A DNA stretch of 64,000 nucleotides from Pigoraptor vietnamica (GCA_943704525.1 CALSCQ010000567.1:1-64000); one strand, 5' to 3'. Numbered from the stretch's first letter, positions 36,801 through 50,300 are shown. Numbers and translations are program-made. Notes: generated by a model from the letters alone, not told the origin.

Positions 36801-39800
36801 GACCAAAGACGCCCTTGCGCCGCTTGTCGAGCTTCGACATGATGATGTCCTGCGTCTGGTTCGCGCTCGTCTGCGCGCTGAAGTTGACGAACACGGGGAT
36901 GTACTTGTCCGGCGACAGGCCGTTCATGAGCTTGTTCTTGATGTACACCGACTTGCCCGTGCCCGTCGGACCCACAAAGAGTGTCGGCCGTCCCGTCCCG
37001 ATGAGGAGGTCGAGCAGGTACGTGTAGCGCTGCGTGTCCATCGTCTGCACAATAATCTCGCTAACCTTCGTGTTCGCCGGGTGGTGGAGGTCCTGCTCGA
37101 TCGCATCGGTCCACATGGCCCACCGCCCGCGGCCGTCGCGCAAGAAGACGTAGTCGTACACCATGCCCTTGTCGGGAATGGGCACTTCGATGCGGCACGA
37201 GCGCGCGTTCGAGGGATCGATGCCGACCGACTCGCGCAGCCGCATGTAGTCGGCCTCCGTCGCCGTCGACACGGAGCGGAACAGCTTGTCAAACTTCTTG
37301 CGCCCCTCGTAGTCGACGCTACCGCCAATCGACCAGATGATCGCGAAGGCGAGCGAGCACGACATCCACGTCAGCGCCGTGTTCTCCTCCACCTCCTTCT
37401 CGCCAATCTGCTCGAGCAGCGCATCGAAGATGTTCATCATGGACCGCACGAGGTTGCTGTCGCTCGTCGGCGAGACCTCCTTGCAGTCGCGACGCACGAG
37501 CGCAAGGCACACCGGCACGTACGCGTCGATCATCGTGCGAATGGCCGTGCGCTGGCGCTCCGTGACGAACTCGGGCAGCCGAGCGAACCACGACGTGACG
37601 AGCGGCTGCCAGCCGAGAATGCTCGGCTCCATGTAGATCATACCGCAGCGAGACACGGTGGCCGGCGACGCCTGCGAGAGATCGTTGACCTCGAAGATGA
37701 GGGACATCGAGTCGCTCATCTGGATAATCTCGCCCGACATGAGGCAGAGCTTCTTGTTGTCGTCGAGGACCGTGTTCATGCTCTCGATCCAGAGCGTGTC
37801 GACGGGCCCGTCGAACACGACCCACTTGCGGTCGGGCGAGGTCGACGACGAAAACTCGCGGAATGCGTTGGCGACAATGCCGTCGGTCCACTCGTGCGTG
37901 ACAGGGTCGAACTGGCCGAAGAGCTGGCCCATCGTGATTGACTTGGGGTTGATGACCTTGTACTGCACCTTGCGCTCCCCGATGAGGTTGCGCGTGGCAA
38001 GGTCCGTCAGCGACGAGCTCAGCACCTTGATCACCTCCGTCTTGCCCGCGAAGGGCCCGCCGACGAGCATGAAGCCGTGGCGCACGAGCATCATCTCGTA
38101 CGTCTGGATGATCTTCTCGAGGAACACCGGCACAAGCTGCAGGTTGTCGCGCTTGCACGCTTCGGCGATGGCGTCGCGGAACGTGTTGTAATCGAGCGAC
38201 GGCAGCACGACGCCGGGGAAGAGATCCGAGATGATGCCGCGGAAGAGCGGAACGTCGTGAGCAAGGAACTTGGGCAGATTGACGTCCATGATCGAGCGGA
38301 GGAGGAGAATGTTCTCGTCCTCCTGCGGGAACTTGAGCTTCAGGTTCCCGGCGGCCGCGAGGACGGCCTTGACGGCGCGCATACCGTAGTCGTAGTGGTA
38401 CTGCGACGACAGCTGCTCCGAACACAGGCGGTACGTCGTCACGATCTTCACCGAGAGGCTGCGCGCCTGCACGAAGCCGACAGAGTACAGCGAGATCTCG
38501 CCGATCATGGCGTAGTCGGGGACCATCATCGCGACCGTGCGGAAGAGCACCTTGAGGTTGTCGGGGAGCTCCGAGCGGCCCGCGTAGCCGGGGTTCATCG
38601 TGATGAAGACCGAGCACGTCGGGTCCAGCTTCAGGTCCGTGCCCTCGAAGTTGAACGTCGAGACGCGCATCTGGATCGCGCGCTGGATCGTGAGAATCTG
38701 CTGCGCAATGACGGAAAGCACCTCGAGGTCGATGCGGTTGAACTCGTCGAAGCACGACCACGCGCCCGTCGACGCAAGACCCTTGAAGAACTTGCCCATC
38801 GCAATGTAGTCGAGGCCGTCCGAGCAGTTGAACACGACGCACTGCTTGGCCAGCGCCTTGGCCAAGTCCTTCACCGTCTCCGTCTTGCCCGTGCCGGCGG
38901 GACCCTCCGGAGCACCGCCGAGGTTGAGGTGGTACGCGCCGATAAGCGTGCGGTAGCAGCGGTCCGTCAGCGGCGTGATGACGAGGCGCGGCGTGTTGCC
39001 GAGGTACTCGTAGCCGTACTGGACGGTGGCGTTGATCATGCGCGACTTGATGTCCCCGCCCTCGTAATAATAGCGCAGCTGCGACAGCCACTGGAAGTCG
39101 TCCTCCGCCTCGACGTTCTTGTCGACGAGCTCTTTCACGACATCGCGTGCGTGCACATCGATGACGACAAGGGCGCCGAGCGTGATGCGGTTGAGCGTGG
39201 GCAGGCGACCGCGCACGAGGTCGACGATCTCCTCGAGCTGCTGCGTGAGCTTGGCGTGGTACTTGCGCAGGCCCTTGTTGCCCGCGCGAATCGCCTCGTG
39301 GACCTCGAGCGTCCAGAAGATCTGCGACCCGCACAACACCACCTGGCCGGGCCAGTTCAGCACCCAGTCCTTGCGGGTGTCCGCCGCGTACGCCTTGACG
39401 GCCTGGCCGATGACGTCGCGCAAGCTGACCTTCATAAGGTCGAGCACCTGGAGCAGCCACCGCTCGACGTTGCCCTTCGCCGCCGCCGTTGAAACGACGC
39501 CGCTGAGGTCGACGCGCTCCTGCTCGCTAGAGTACATCGCGTTGATCTCGAGGTCCTTCGTGAAGCCGAGCGACGCGATGCCCTCGAAGCACTTCTTGAG
39601 GTGCGGCTGCACGCGCATCGGATCCTTCGTCTCCGAGAGGATCTCGAGCATCTCGTCGTTCGAGAGGAAGAAGAAGCGCGGGAAGTAGAGTCGCTTGATC
39701 TCGAGGTACTCGTTGAGGCCCTTGTTGATCTGCTCGAGCATGGCGTTCGACTCGCGCAGGCGCTTGAGGAGGTACGGCATCGTCGTAGCGACAAGAACGT

Positions 39801-42800
39801 GCGTGTCCTTCGCCGTGTTCGTCATGACGGCGCGCCACGTGCTGTCGACCTGGCGGAACATGCGTCCCTCCTCCGGCATTTGCCGCATAATGTCCTCCGA
39901 CGAGAAGATGGGCTCGAGGTACAGCCACTGGCTCTGGACCTTGAGCCACTCGTCGATGATCTCCTGCACGTTGAGGAGGATCGTCTCCCACTCCTTGACC
40001 TCCTTCTCGAACGGCTTGATGAACGGCGAGCCCGACATCGTCTGCGTCTTGACGATCTGGTCGTCGAGCACCGTCTGAATGTCGTCGACGCCCGAGAGGA
40101 TGTGGATGCCCGTGTCGCGGTACTCGTGCAGCACGAACTCGATCGGGTCCCAGTCGGCCTTCATCTTCTCCATCGCCTTCTCGAGCGAATACTCCTTCGT
40201 CGCCGCGTCGCTGATCGCCTGGAACTGCTCCATGTGCGGCTGGAGGTCGAGCTTGAGCATCTTCGTGAGCGACGTCGTGCTGTCCGGCGTGATGTCGACG
40301 CCCACAATCTCCGACATCTTGTCCCAGTGGCGCTTGCGAATGCCCCGGTTGCAGAGCACCTGGATCATCGGAATAAACGACTTGAACTCCGTGATCTGCT
40401 GCTTGATCGTCTCGGCGAGCTGGTACGGCGCAGAGTTCTCGGGGAACGCCTTCGACACCTTGTAGATCTCGCGCCAAAACTCCTCGACCTCGCTCTCGAC
40501 CGTCTCCGGGTTCATCGTGAGCAGCGATCCGTCCATCCAACCCCGCTGCGACTTGCGCCACTTGATCGCGCACGAGTAGAGCTTCTGGAAAGGCTGCAGC
40601 GTCGTGGTAATCGTCTGCAGCGACGGGTACGTCGTCTGCTGCCACTCAAACAGCCGCTCCTCGAAGTTGATGCGCGTAATGTCCTCCGAGAGGTCCGCAA
40701 TGCGCTTCTGCAGCGCCTGGATCTCCTTCGCGTACTCGACCATCTCGTTGATGTCACCGCACGTGTTGAACTTCTCGAGGCGTGCCGCGCACGCGTCGAG
40801 GGCGTTTTGCACCATGTCGCGCCGCTCGAGCAGGCTCCGCTCGCCCTTCGTGCGGGCCTCCATGATGATGCGCGCGTTCTGCTCGAAGACGGGCTCGAGG
40901 CGGTGGGGCCACGTGAGCGTCCGAGTGTTCAGCTCAAAGTCGCCCTTCGCGAGCGACCGCACTTCGATGAGGTACTGCAGCCGGCGCCGCGCCTCCGTCA
41001 CCGCGAGGAACAGCTCGTGCTGCTCCTTCTCGCGCACGTTCTCAATGTACGACATGAGGTCGATCATGTCCTTCGTGTCCGCGGGGACCGTCAGCGCGCG
41101 CTCCGTGATGCGATCGTACCGCTCGCAAATCGACAGCGACTTGTCGCGGTGGTCCTGCAGGCAGCGCTCAATAAGCTTGTTCGCGTGCTCGAGGGCCTTC
41201 TCGGAGAGCGCCGCCTTCGCCTCGTCGCAGTTGACGTGCGTCACGTCGAAGAAGAGGTTGTTCGGATTGCCCTTGATCTCCTTCGAGATGTTGCGGAACC
41301 GCTCAATCTCCTCGACGTACTCCTCGAACGTGTGCTCCGACGTGATGAACGTGCGCACCGACTGCGCCGTCTCCTCCGCAAAGAGGAAGCTGTACTTGTC
41401 GTACACCTGCAGGTGGTTCTGCGTCTCCTGGAGCTGCTCGCGGAAGGCGCGACGGACCGATTCCTTGTGCTTCGTCACGACGGCAGGGTCGATGCTCGCG
41501 TCTGCGTCCACAACATTGCACGTCAGCACCAAAACTATATAACAAGTAAAAATCCCTCGTTGCAATGCAGGATGCATCGCGCAAGCACGACCGGCACAAA
41601 ACCGGCACAAAACGCACCGATCCACGACGGCCCGTCGTTCTCGATCGCGTCAATGACGCTCAGCTCCGACTTGAGCTCTCCGATGCGCTGGAGACTGCTG
41701 GCGATGAGGTCGAAGACGTCGAGCACGACCGCCTCGAGGTCGTGGAGGTGCGGCTCAAAGCGCACGCGGTTGTCCTCAACGGCGAGACGGAGGGAGAAAA
41801 TCGGCATCGTGTTGCGCTCGCCGCGCACAAAGAGGCGCTCGTAGTCGGCCATCGAGTTCATGATCATCCCGCGCAGTTGGTTCGACATGAGCACCGTCGC
41901 CGTGTCGAAAAACTGGTCGATCTGCGACTCCTCCACGTTGATGTCCGTCACCTTGCAAAAGAGCGTCACCACCTCCGAGTGCCACCTGCGAACAACGCAG
42001 CGCTCAGTAAACGGCCATTCCGACTTCGCAAAGATAACGCGTCGGGCAAACAGGGCGCCCATCCATAGTCTGCGTCTCCACCCACCCGTCGACAAGCCGC
42101 TGCTCGATCTTGTCGCGGCCGACGGCCATCTTCGTCTTGAAAGCCTGAATGTCTATGGCAGCGGACGTCCGAATTCGAGGCACGTCGACGAGCCGCATCG
42201 AGTCGAATTTGTGCCACATGTACAACAGCTGGCGCATGTACGGGTGCGTAACGAAAAGCAACCGGCGAATCGCAGCGCACGCGTCCCGGAAGCCCTGCCG
42301 CGAGCGCTCGGGGCAGTCGTAGAAGGGGCTCAGCGTGCGGTAAAGCGCGGTCGTGTTGTCTTCCTCCTCCAGCGGACGGAGCTTGAATTTCACTGTATGC
42401 GAGAATTGAAAGTCAGAGGGCCGCCCGCAAACTACGGGACAACATGGTTGCTTACACACCCATCGACCGCTTGATGCTGTCCTCGTAACCGGCGCGAATC
42501 TCAAACCCCAGCGTCTTCTGCATGTCGAGCGTTCGCTTCGTGCGCAGCCCTTGCGGCACGAGCGACATTATCCGCCCATACGTTTCGTCGTCGAGCGGCG
42601 ACACACTCTCTGCCATCACGCGCTGCTTCATGAACTCATAGTACGTCTTGCGCTGTTGTCGCTCCGACGGTTTGAGCTGCGGGCGCGTGTTTGTAAGCAT
42701 GGCATTCGTGACATAGCAATGACAATTGCGGTTCTTCTGACCAACGCAGAACCCACCTCCTCGGGGAGCTCGGGGGGCGCGGGAATGGGGTTTCGCTTGA

Positions 42801-43167
42801 CCGCGCCAGTCGTTGTCTTGATACTCGCGACAGCCTTCTCTTGCCTGTCGTGCGGGTCGAGTGTCAGCCTCTCAAAGCGGCAGAACGCCTTGCACCACCA
42901 CGACATCAGCCGGCCGAGACATCAAGTGCGCCAGGTTCTCGGATCCACCCACAGAATTGTCAGAAGCGTCTTGTCGAATTCGTCCCGCAGCGAAAACGTG
43001 TTCGTCAGCACCTCCTTTCCGTCCACGACCTTCGTGAAGAGAGTCGTGCCGAGCGGGCGCCCCCCATTCGATATCGACGCCTGGCCCGCAGGCCGACCCG
43101 TCGTATGCAGCGGTGGCAGAGACGTCACCGTCTCCATCGGCGACTTCATCTTCGGCGTCGCCGACAT
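30829..43167 (-). CDS. Axonemal dynein heavy chain A (inner-arm, DNAH3/7/12-like)
   Basis: Six exons (43167-42953, 42868-42757, 42676-42460, 42392-42086, 41985-41618, 41501-30829) give 3963 residues, the usual length for single-headed inner-arm dyneins such as DNAH7 (about 4020). The tail carries [13 protein letters not shown] and the linker region precedes six AAA modules. Walker A motifs: [10 protein letters not shown] (AAA1, about 1273), GGPFAGKTE (AAA2, about 1556), GPTGTGKS (AAA3, about 1918), [10 protein letters not shown] (AAA4, about 2281). The AAA1 switch CFDEFNRI is present. A coiled-coil stalk brackets the microtubule-binding region at about 2640-2760, then AAA5/6 and a C-terminal domain ending in [10 protein letters not shown]. 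It is expected to be an ATP-driven microtubule motor in the axoneme. All introns are in the first 10% of the gene; the last exon is 10.7 kb. It is divergent from IQUB over 549 bp, with an X-box-like site between them. Confidence 0.96.
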
Positions 43168-43716
43168 TTTGCCGGGGCCGCGGGAGTCGCGCTCCCTTCA
43201 CACGCCCGCTCTATCACCGTGCGCGCACCGCCCAACCATGCAGGGGTCACGCGCATCAGCTGCCCCAGGTGAGTGTGGTGAGGGCTTTCGTCTACTCGCA
43301 GTCGCCTTTGAGCGCGATGTATGTGGTGCATGCGGACCGTGTTGTAGCTTTCTAGGTGCGCAGCAGGTGGTTTACCTTTTCAAAAAATCGGCCGTACTCG
43401 GCCGGGCGATTGATTTGGCCATCAGTGCAAATGCGCGCAAATTCCACTTTGTTGAACGAATTCATCGCGCCCGATTGTAACATCCACCTCTGACGGCATG
43501 GCAACGGCGAGTTATGTTGCCATGGCGATCGTCGCTGAGAGTTACTTTAATCTGAAATACACAATGAAATCAGGCCAGAATACAACCACTTTTACAATTT
43601 ATTTTGCCGAGCGAGTTTGGAACTGGACATGAACCATCAGCACACGTTGGGCAACTGAAGAAAGGCCGCAAGAGATTCTTCTCTCACCATCGATAGAGTC
43701 TGAACGCGGCCCCGCA
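43168..43716. promoter_or_regulatory. Bidirectional promoter region of dynein A and IQUB
   Basis: The 549 bp between two divergent axonemal genes contain no supportable gene. Near 43497-43529 sits an inverted pair of RFX X-box half sites. An AT-richer stretch (43540-43620), unlike the coding flanks, lies closer to IQUB. Confidence 0.6.
43497..43529. promoter_or_regulatory. RFX X-box-like site (inverted half-site pair)
   Basis: CATGGCAAC (43497-43505) is followed by GTTGCCATGGCGAT (43516-43529). The second matches the X-box consensus RYYNYYATRRNRAC at all but the last base. The first is an inverted copy of its left half plus centre. It lies 330-362 bp from the dynein A start and 188-220 bp from the IQUB start. 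In animals such sites bind RFX factors that switch on ciliary genes; here this is inferred from sequence and position. Confidence 0.65.
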
Positions 43717-46700
43717 ATGGCTGATCCAGAGGAGGACGCCGTTGAGATGGCGGCCGAAGGGGGTGACGAACCCTTGGACAGCGGCGACGCGGGCGACGGC
43801 GTGGCGGAGGCGGGCGGGGAAGATGAGCCGCAGGACGCTCCTGTCGACGCGGGCGACGAGGGCGCTTCAGACGAGGGCGAGGGCGAGGGCGATGCGGAGG
43901 AAGGCGGTGGGGAGCCTGCTGATGACGAAGATTCGCCGCCGGCTGGCGGGGATGCGGATGCCGACGAGCCCGCGTCGCGTGACCAGCAGTCGTCGGCGAT
44001 GGATGTGCACGATGAGGGGGGCGACGGTGAGTGTGAGTGCCATTGGGCGACTCGAGTGCGAATTGTGCAGCGCTGTTTCACGTATGCTGATATTGGCATA
44101 TGCGATGCTGCAGTCTCTCGCGGGGAGTCGCCGCCGCCGCCCGTGGTGCACGCAGATGGCCCGGTGAGGATACCTGTTGCGGGGAGCGTGGCCGAGGACC
44201 CCGACGCCCTCCGCGGCCGCCTGCAGCAAATGGACACGGACGGTGACGGTGACGGGGAGGGCGACGACGACAAGCTTCACGGTGGGTGGCAGTTGATGCG
44301 GCGGTCTACCCTTTGTGACTGCGTCTCACCCGCGTACTCACATGCAGTCACGTTCGTTGTTGAGTCGAGTGGGGACACTATTGTGGACGCATTCGGCGAG
44401 CGCGACTCCATTTATGAGGTGAAGAACGTGCTGGGTCGTAGGCTGCGTTACACGGCGGGCATGCTGGAGCTCAAAATCGGCGGTGGGTTTGCTGTCTGTG
44501 CGACGACCCCATTGGCAGCCAATTCTGTGTTGGCGTGCACACGGCACAATGTGAAGGCATTTGTTCTTCGTTTTTGATGTGAGGTCGTTCGCAGACGACG
44601 TTATCGAGGACGACGTGCGCCTGGGCGACCTGCCCATCTCCCACGGCGGCATCCGGCTGTCGGTGGGCCTCCTTGGCGAGACGCCGCTCGAGACGCCCTT
44701 CACGCTCGACGACGGCCCTGAGCCACTCGCGGCCGCGCATGTGAAGCAGCAGGCCGTGGCGGAGGCGCCGACACAACCCACCCCGGCTGCGAAACCCGCG
44801 CAGGCGGCACGCGTCCCATACCGCGCGGCGACGCCACTCGCGCTCGAGTTTGTGATGGAGGTGACCATCAAGCCGGAAGAGAAGGCGGCCACGCGGGCGT
44901 CGGGAACGCAGACGGAAATGGGCGCGGGCGACACGACGGCCGCGGAGCCCGAGGAAGCGCGGGTGGTGCGCGTGCACGTGAAGCGCGAGGGCCTTCGGAA
45001 GCCGTTCCTCGGCGGGTTCTTGAACCGCACGACGGGGTTTGAGTACCACAACGCCTCGACGCAGACGGAGCGGCGGAAGACGCGTGTTCGCGTGGTGGAC
45101 CGGTACCACCGCGACACGCAGACGGTCGACACGCGCAACCGGACGCAGCAGGTGTACCGCGACCACGCCACGCAGATGGACAAGACGGGCTGCTTTGTGC
45201 ACGACATCCACGACAAGATCATCCACCCCGGAAAGTACATGACCGCAGACGAGTGGCACGCGCTCGTCCTGCGCGCGGCCGTCACGATCCAGTCGTACGC
45301 TCGGGGAATGTTTGGGCGGCGCCGTGCGAAGGCCGTGAGGGAGCTGCGCCGCAGCCAGCACATGTGGGCGATAGCGGTACGTATCCTTGCAAATTGCCTA
45401 CCCTCTGGCGCATTTTCTCGTCCGTAGTGTTCCGTTCTCACCAATTTCTGTAACGATTCGCAGGAGGAGGAGCGGAAGCACAAGGAGAAGGAGGCGGCCC
45501 ACCAAAAGGCAATTGAGCGTGCGACGCACCCGCGGACACGCGACGACTTTGATTTCCTCTACCACGGCCTCGAAAGTGGGTGCGACTGCTGTGAGGCTCA
45601 TGCGGGTCACATTGGCTGACGTGTGTTGCGTTGCAGCGTGGCGAGAGCGCATGGTCGCTGCGATCAAGGCGGAGAAGCTGACGGACGAGCAGCGCCAGGC
45701 GAAGATGGAGGAGCTCCTGCAGCAGGAGTGCACGCTCATCGGGTCGATCGAGCGGCTCAAGTACGAGGCAGTGCAGGAGACGAAGGAGATGCGCATCAAA
45801 AAGTTCCTCGACACGGTGCGTCGCTGGGCCGTGCGTGTTTATGTCGCGCCTGTCTGTTTGGCTCTGGATCACGCACGTCTCGCGCGTCTGTTTGGGACTA
45901 GATCCTCACGGCCCCTTTTGTGCGCGGCGCAGATTGCATCGCCGAAGCGGTGGCTGAACACGGACGGCAAGATTACGGAGGTGGACACCCCCTCCACCAT
46001 CCGCGCCCGCGCACTGCGCGACATATTCGAGAGCGTTACGCAGCCGTCGCTGACTCTGGACGAGCGGTTGGACGTGTTGCTCCAAGTCAAGTACACAGTG
46101 AAGGTCGGTGTTTCGCTGGCAGTCTCAGCCACGAACGGTGGGCATGTTTCTGACGTGTCTTTTTGGCTTCCTTCGCTGTACAGGAGCACGACTGCAAGCT
46201 CACGCGCGAGCTCCTGTCTCTCATCGATCGCGAGGCCGATTTGCTCATTCGCGGTGTGAAGGACGCCAGCCTTGTTGGTGAGTGGACACCGGTCCAACAG
46301 AAGGAGCATTTTGTTTCGATTGGTACCAAAACTGACGGGTGTGCTGTTGTTAGGTCTGCGGAAGCGCATCTCGCACAGCTTTTTGCAGTTCATCGAGACG
46401 CCGGAGTTCAACCCCGAGGCCGGCAAGAAGGTAGTCTGCAATCCAAGTCGTGCTGTAACTGCCATGCTGTGGTTTGAGCTCTGCTGATGGTCATCTTCCT
46501 TGTCGCAGCACGCCGAGACGATTGTGCACAAGAGCCGCCGCATCCACTACTGCCGCAACTGCAACAGCTACTACTCGCCCGACGACTTCGACATCAACTC
46601 GACGATGCGCTCGATGGGGCGCTGCCTCAACTGCATTGTCCAGCAGAACGACGCCGTCCACCGCACCGACCTCTCCCACTACCGCGCAATGCTCGCGGAC

Positions 46701-47090
46701 GTGCGACAGGCCGAGGAGCGCAAGGGCGGGACGCCGCGCATCGTCCACCTGCTGCAGCCGTCGGACCTCCGATACATTGTGGACACGGTGTGGAACGGGC
46801 AGAGCGCCCTCAGCGGCAGCAAGGTGGCCGACGACCTCACGCTCTGCCGCTGGGACAACTCACGCGAGCTCTCGCCGTGGAACTGCGTGCTGCTCACGAA
46901 GGACGAGGCCGCCGTGCACGCGCTGCTGCCGGGCAGGCTCGAGGACAGCTACGCGAAGGACTTCCGCAAGTACGTCGCACAGCGTCACCTTCTCGCCAAG
47001 TCCCACTTTCTACGAGTCGAAGGCATCGGCAAGGAAGTGCCCGACACGCGGACGCCGCTGGCAGGCTCGCGGCAAAGTGTGGCGACATGA
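43717..47090 (+). CDS. IQUB: IQUB, IQ-motif and ubiquitin-like axonemal protein
   Basis: Ten exons (43717-44026, 44114-44281, 44348-44482, 44595-45376, 45464-45575, 45637-45815, 45933-46103, 46184-46277, 46354-46430, 46509-47090) give 869 residues; human IQUB has about 790. The N-terminal 150 residues are very acidic and disordered. A ubiquitin-like domain ([16 protein letters not shown] to RLSVGLLG, about 160-240) follows. A linker carries repeated TQ motifs: GTQTE (309), STQTE (360), DTQTV (379), RTQQV (388), ATQMD (397). Then comes [14 protein letters not shown] and an IQ motif ([13 protein letters not shown], about 440), a coiled-coil region, and a C-terminal domain with two CxxC pairs ([15 protein letters not shown]), as in animal IQUB. 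IQUB is known as a radial-spoke component. Sharing a promoter with an inner-arm dynein fits an axonemal role. Confidence 0.93.
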
Positions 47091-47367
47091 GTTCCAATAC
47101 ATTTGTTGTACATAAGACTGCGCCATTCTCTAATCATTCTAACAGACGTGTGGCACTAGAGGCTCGGTTCGGTCTTGGTTGAATTTACTGTTGATTGCAA
47201 GTACGCACGCGACGCTGCTGTGACGCCAAATCGAACGATGCTGAAATGGGAAACGCAAGACAAATGCGACCCCTAAACGGGAAAAAGGGAAAGAAATTGC
47301 ACGCGCACGCAACGCAGCACTGGCGACGGGCGCTGTGCGGCCACGCCTGGTGACCCGCATCGCCGCC

Positions 47368-50300
47368 TCAGTCGTCCAGCTGGCAGAGGGCCGCCACGCC
47401 CCTCCGCACCCAGTGGCTCTCGTCGAGGTCCGTGGGCAGAGTGATCGAGAGCACGTAGTTCGTCGAGTGGCCCGTCGTCGAGAGTGTGCCGCGGCGCGCG
47501 CTCGTCTTGTAGACGGGGCAGACGTAGCACGGCTTCTGCTCAATCTTCGACTTCTCGCGCGGCACAAGCCACATGACGGGGATTTGGTCGTAGAGGATCT
47601 TGGGCGTCGACTCGGCAAGCTGCATGGCGGTGCGGTCCCAGCGCGCGCCCTCGAGGAAGAGGCCGCGCACGTACACGCCGTCGTCCGGCGCACCGCTCGG
47701 CTCCTCCGCCATCACCTCAAACTCAAAGACGAGGCCGTCGATCGGAATCTTGTACTTGCGCGCGTAGTTCTGGAGCGCGCCCGTGAGGAACGACTGCGTG
47801 AAGTAGAAGCCCGAAATCCAGAAGACGTCGGGGACGCCGCGGTCGATCCAGTCGCGGAAGAACTTGAGGCGGTCAAATAGGTCGTTAACGTAGCTGCCGA
47901 GGGGCTTCAGCGACGGGTACGACTTGCTCGCCCACATGCGCGGGATCTTGCCAACCATGATGCTGTTGACGACGTCCTCGAGCTCCGACGAGAGCACGAC
48001 GAGACCCTTCATCGCCTTCTGCACGTTCTGGAGGCTGCTGCGGACGACCGAGACGAGGCGGTTGAAGCGCACGACCTCCTGCAGGAGCACCGTGTTCATG
48101 CTCTCGTGATACGTCACGGGGAAGCGCTGTCCGACGGCGTCCATGTCGAAGCTCGGGGGCATGCGCGCGAGAATATCGCTGGCGACCTCCGTGACAATGT
48201 CGTCCATGGAGCGGCCGCCAGAGCCCGACGACGTCTGCGCCTCGGTCGAGAGAATGTCGTGGAAGAGCTGCTGCGTCTCCTGCATGTCCTTCGCGATGTC
48301 CGCATTGCTGTGGAGGCCGAACACCTCGGGTTGCGGCACGGCGGGCAGCGAGCGGATGTAGTCAATGTACGACCCGTGGCCCGCGTCCCTCGGCGCAAAG
48401 TACGTGCCGCTCGGGGAGAACTTGTAGTTCTCGTCGTCGACGAGTTCCTTCGAAAGGAACAGCGCGAGGATGTTGGCGAGCGTGCGCCGGTCCCAGTCGT
48501 CCGTCACGCGCCCGCCGTAGTTGCACTGGCCCGTCATGTAGAGCAGGGCCTTGAAGGGAATGTCCTCGTACTCGTTGATGAACATCTGAAGCTGTCGCAC
48601 CGAGATGCGCAGGTCCGACTCGTTGAACTCGTACGCGATGTTCCAGCCGAGCGGGCCGAACTTGCGCCGCTCCTGGACGACGGCGTGGAAGAAGCACAGG
48701 CCAAAGAGGAGGCGGTGCCACTCGGACGCCTTCGTGCAGCCGTCGAAGAACGCCTGGTCCGAGATCGGGTCGTTGAGGTACGAGCGGAGGAGGTTCGCGC
48801 GCAGGCCCTTCGGCGGCTCGTTCGTCATCTTAACGCCGTTCTGCAGCACCGACACGGGGAACTTGTCCGACGGGTAGCTCGTCAGCCACAGGCGGAAGTC
48901 GTGGTGCACGTGCTCCGGCATCATCTCCTCGCAGATCTTCTCGAGCGTGGGCATCCACGACACGGCGAGGTGGCAGTTCTGGAGCACCACCCACGTGCCC
49001 TCCTTCGTCGCCTGCTTGATCATGTCGGCGGCGATCGGTCCCTGGCCCTGGCCGAGCGAGATGCTCTTGATGCGCGACCCGCCCATCCCCTTCGTCTCCG
49101 CGAACTTGAGCAGCGCCGCCATCGGGTCCGCGCCGGGCGACAGGATGAAGATGAGCGGCGTGCACGCGGACGAGTCGAGGTACGTGCGCGCAAGGTCAAA
49201 CGGAGGCGGCTCAATGTACTTGCGGCCGAGCTTTTCCGCGACGAAGTCCGACACGGCGGGCACAATCTTGTCGGGGCGCAGGCAGCGGAGGACGAGGAGC
49301 TTCTGGAAGGCCGAGAGCTTGCCGTCCCACTCCATTGGGAGCACTTCCTTATGGGGCTCGGGACTGTCAAAGATGCGCTTCCAGAGCATCTCGCTCGCGG
49401 CAAACGTCTGCGCGAGGCCCTTGAACGCCTCCAGGTCCGACAGGCGCGTCAGCTCACCCCACGACTTGTCCGAGAGCCATCCCGGCAGCGGGTTCGGCTG
49501 CTTCGTCTCGAGCGCAATGCCGCCCGTGAGCAGGAAGAACCACTCGACGCCATCCACTTCGCCGGCGTCGCGCAGAATGTCGACGCACATCATGAACGAG
49601 AAAAGGAGCTTGTCCTTCTCGAGGAGCGACCGGCACACGTTGCAGTACAGCGAGTACGTGAGGTGGTTGCGCAGGTGACGCAGGCGCGTGGGCACGTCGT
49701 CCGACTTCTCGCTGTCGCGAATGGAGGCGACGAAGAGGTTGATGAACCAGTTGAGCGAGTACTGGTACATCGGCTCGACGTTCGTGAGGTCCGCAATGCT
49801 GAAGAAGAGCGTCGACGAGTGGCGCGCAATCGGGCGGTAGCCCTCGCGCGTCGCATCGATCTTTTTCTCCGTGTCCTCCGCAATCGCCTGCTTGTCGTTG
49901 ATCTCGTTCGCTAGCACCTTGGACGACGAGAGCACCTGGATCGCCGTCTCGTCCTCGAGAATGTTGCCCTGCGACGCCGAGAGCACCTCGAGGATCTTGT
50001 CCTCGATCTCCTGCAGCTGCTTCTTGTTCGCCGCGCTCTCTAGGATGAGCTTGTTCTTCTGCTCCTCCAGGTCGGGCCGCTCCTTCGCGACGACGATGCC
50101 GAGCAGCTGATCCTCAAGGCCCTCCGGCGTGATCATGAAGTTGAGCAGCGTCACCTTCGTCGACAACTCGGGCATGTAGTGCGGGTTGCGCAGCTTCGTC
50201 GTAATGTAGAAGCGGAAAGCGGGCGAGTACTCGAGCGTCGAGTCGCCGAGACGAATGCACGTCATGCCGCCCTGCTTGAACGTCTGCTTGAGAAGAAGCG

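Noticed and set aside
45374-45463. U12-type intron in IQUB (GTATCCTT near the donor, TTCTGTAAC near the acceptor)
   Set aside because: Using the GTATCCTT donor shifts the frame by one base and leads quickly to a stop. The GTACGT donor four bases upstream keeps the frame, so a normal U2 intron is preferred.
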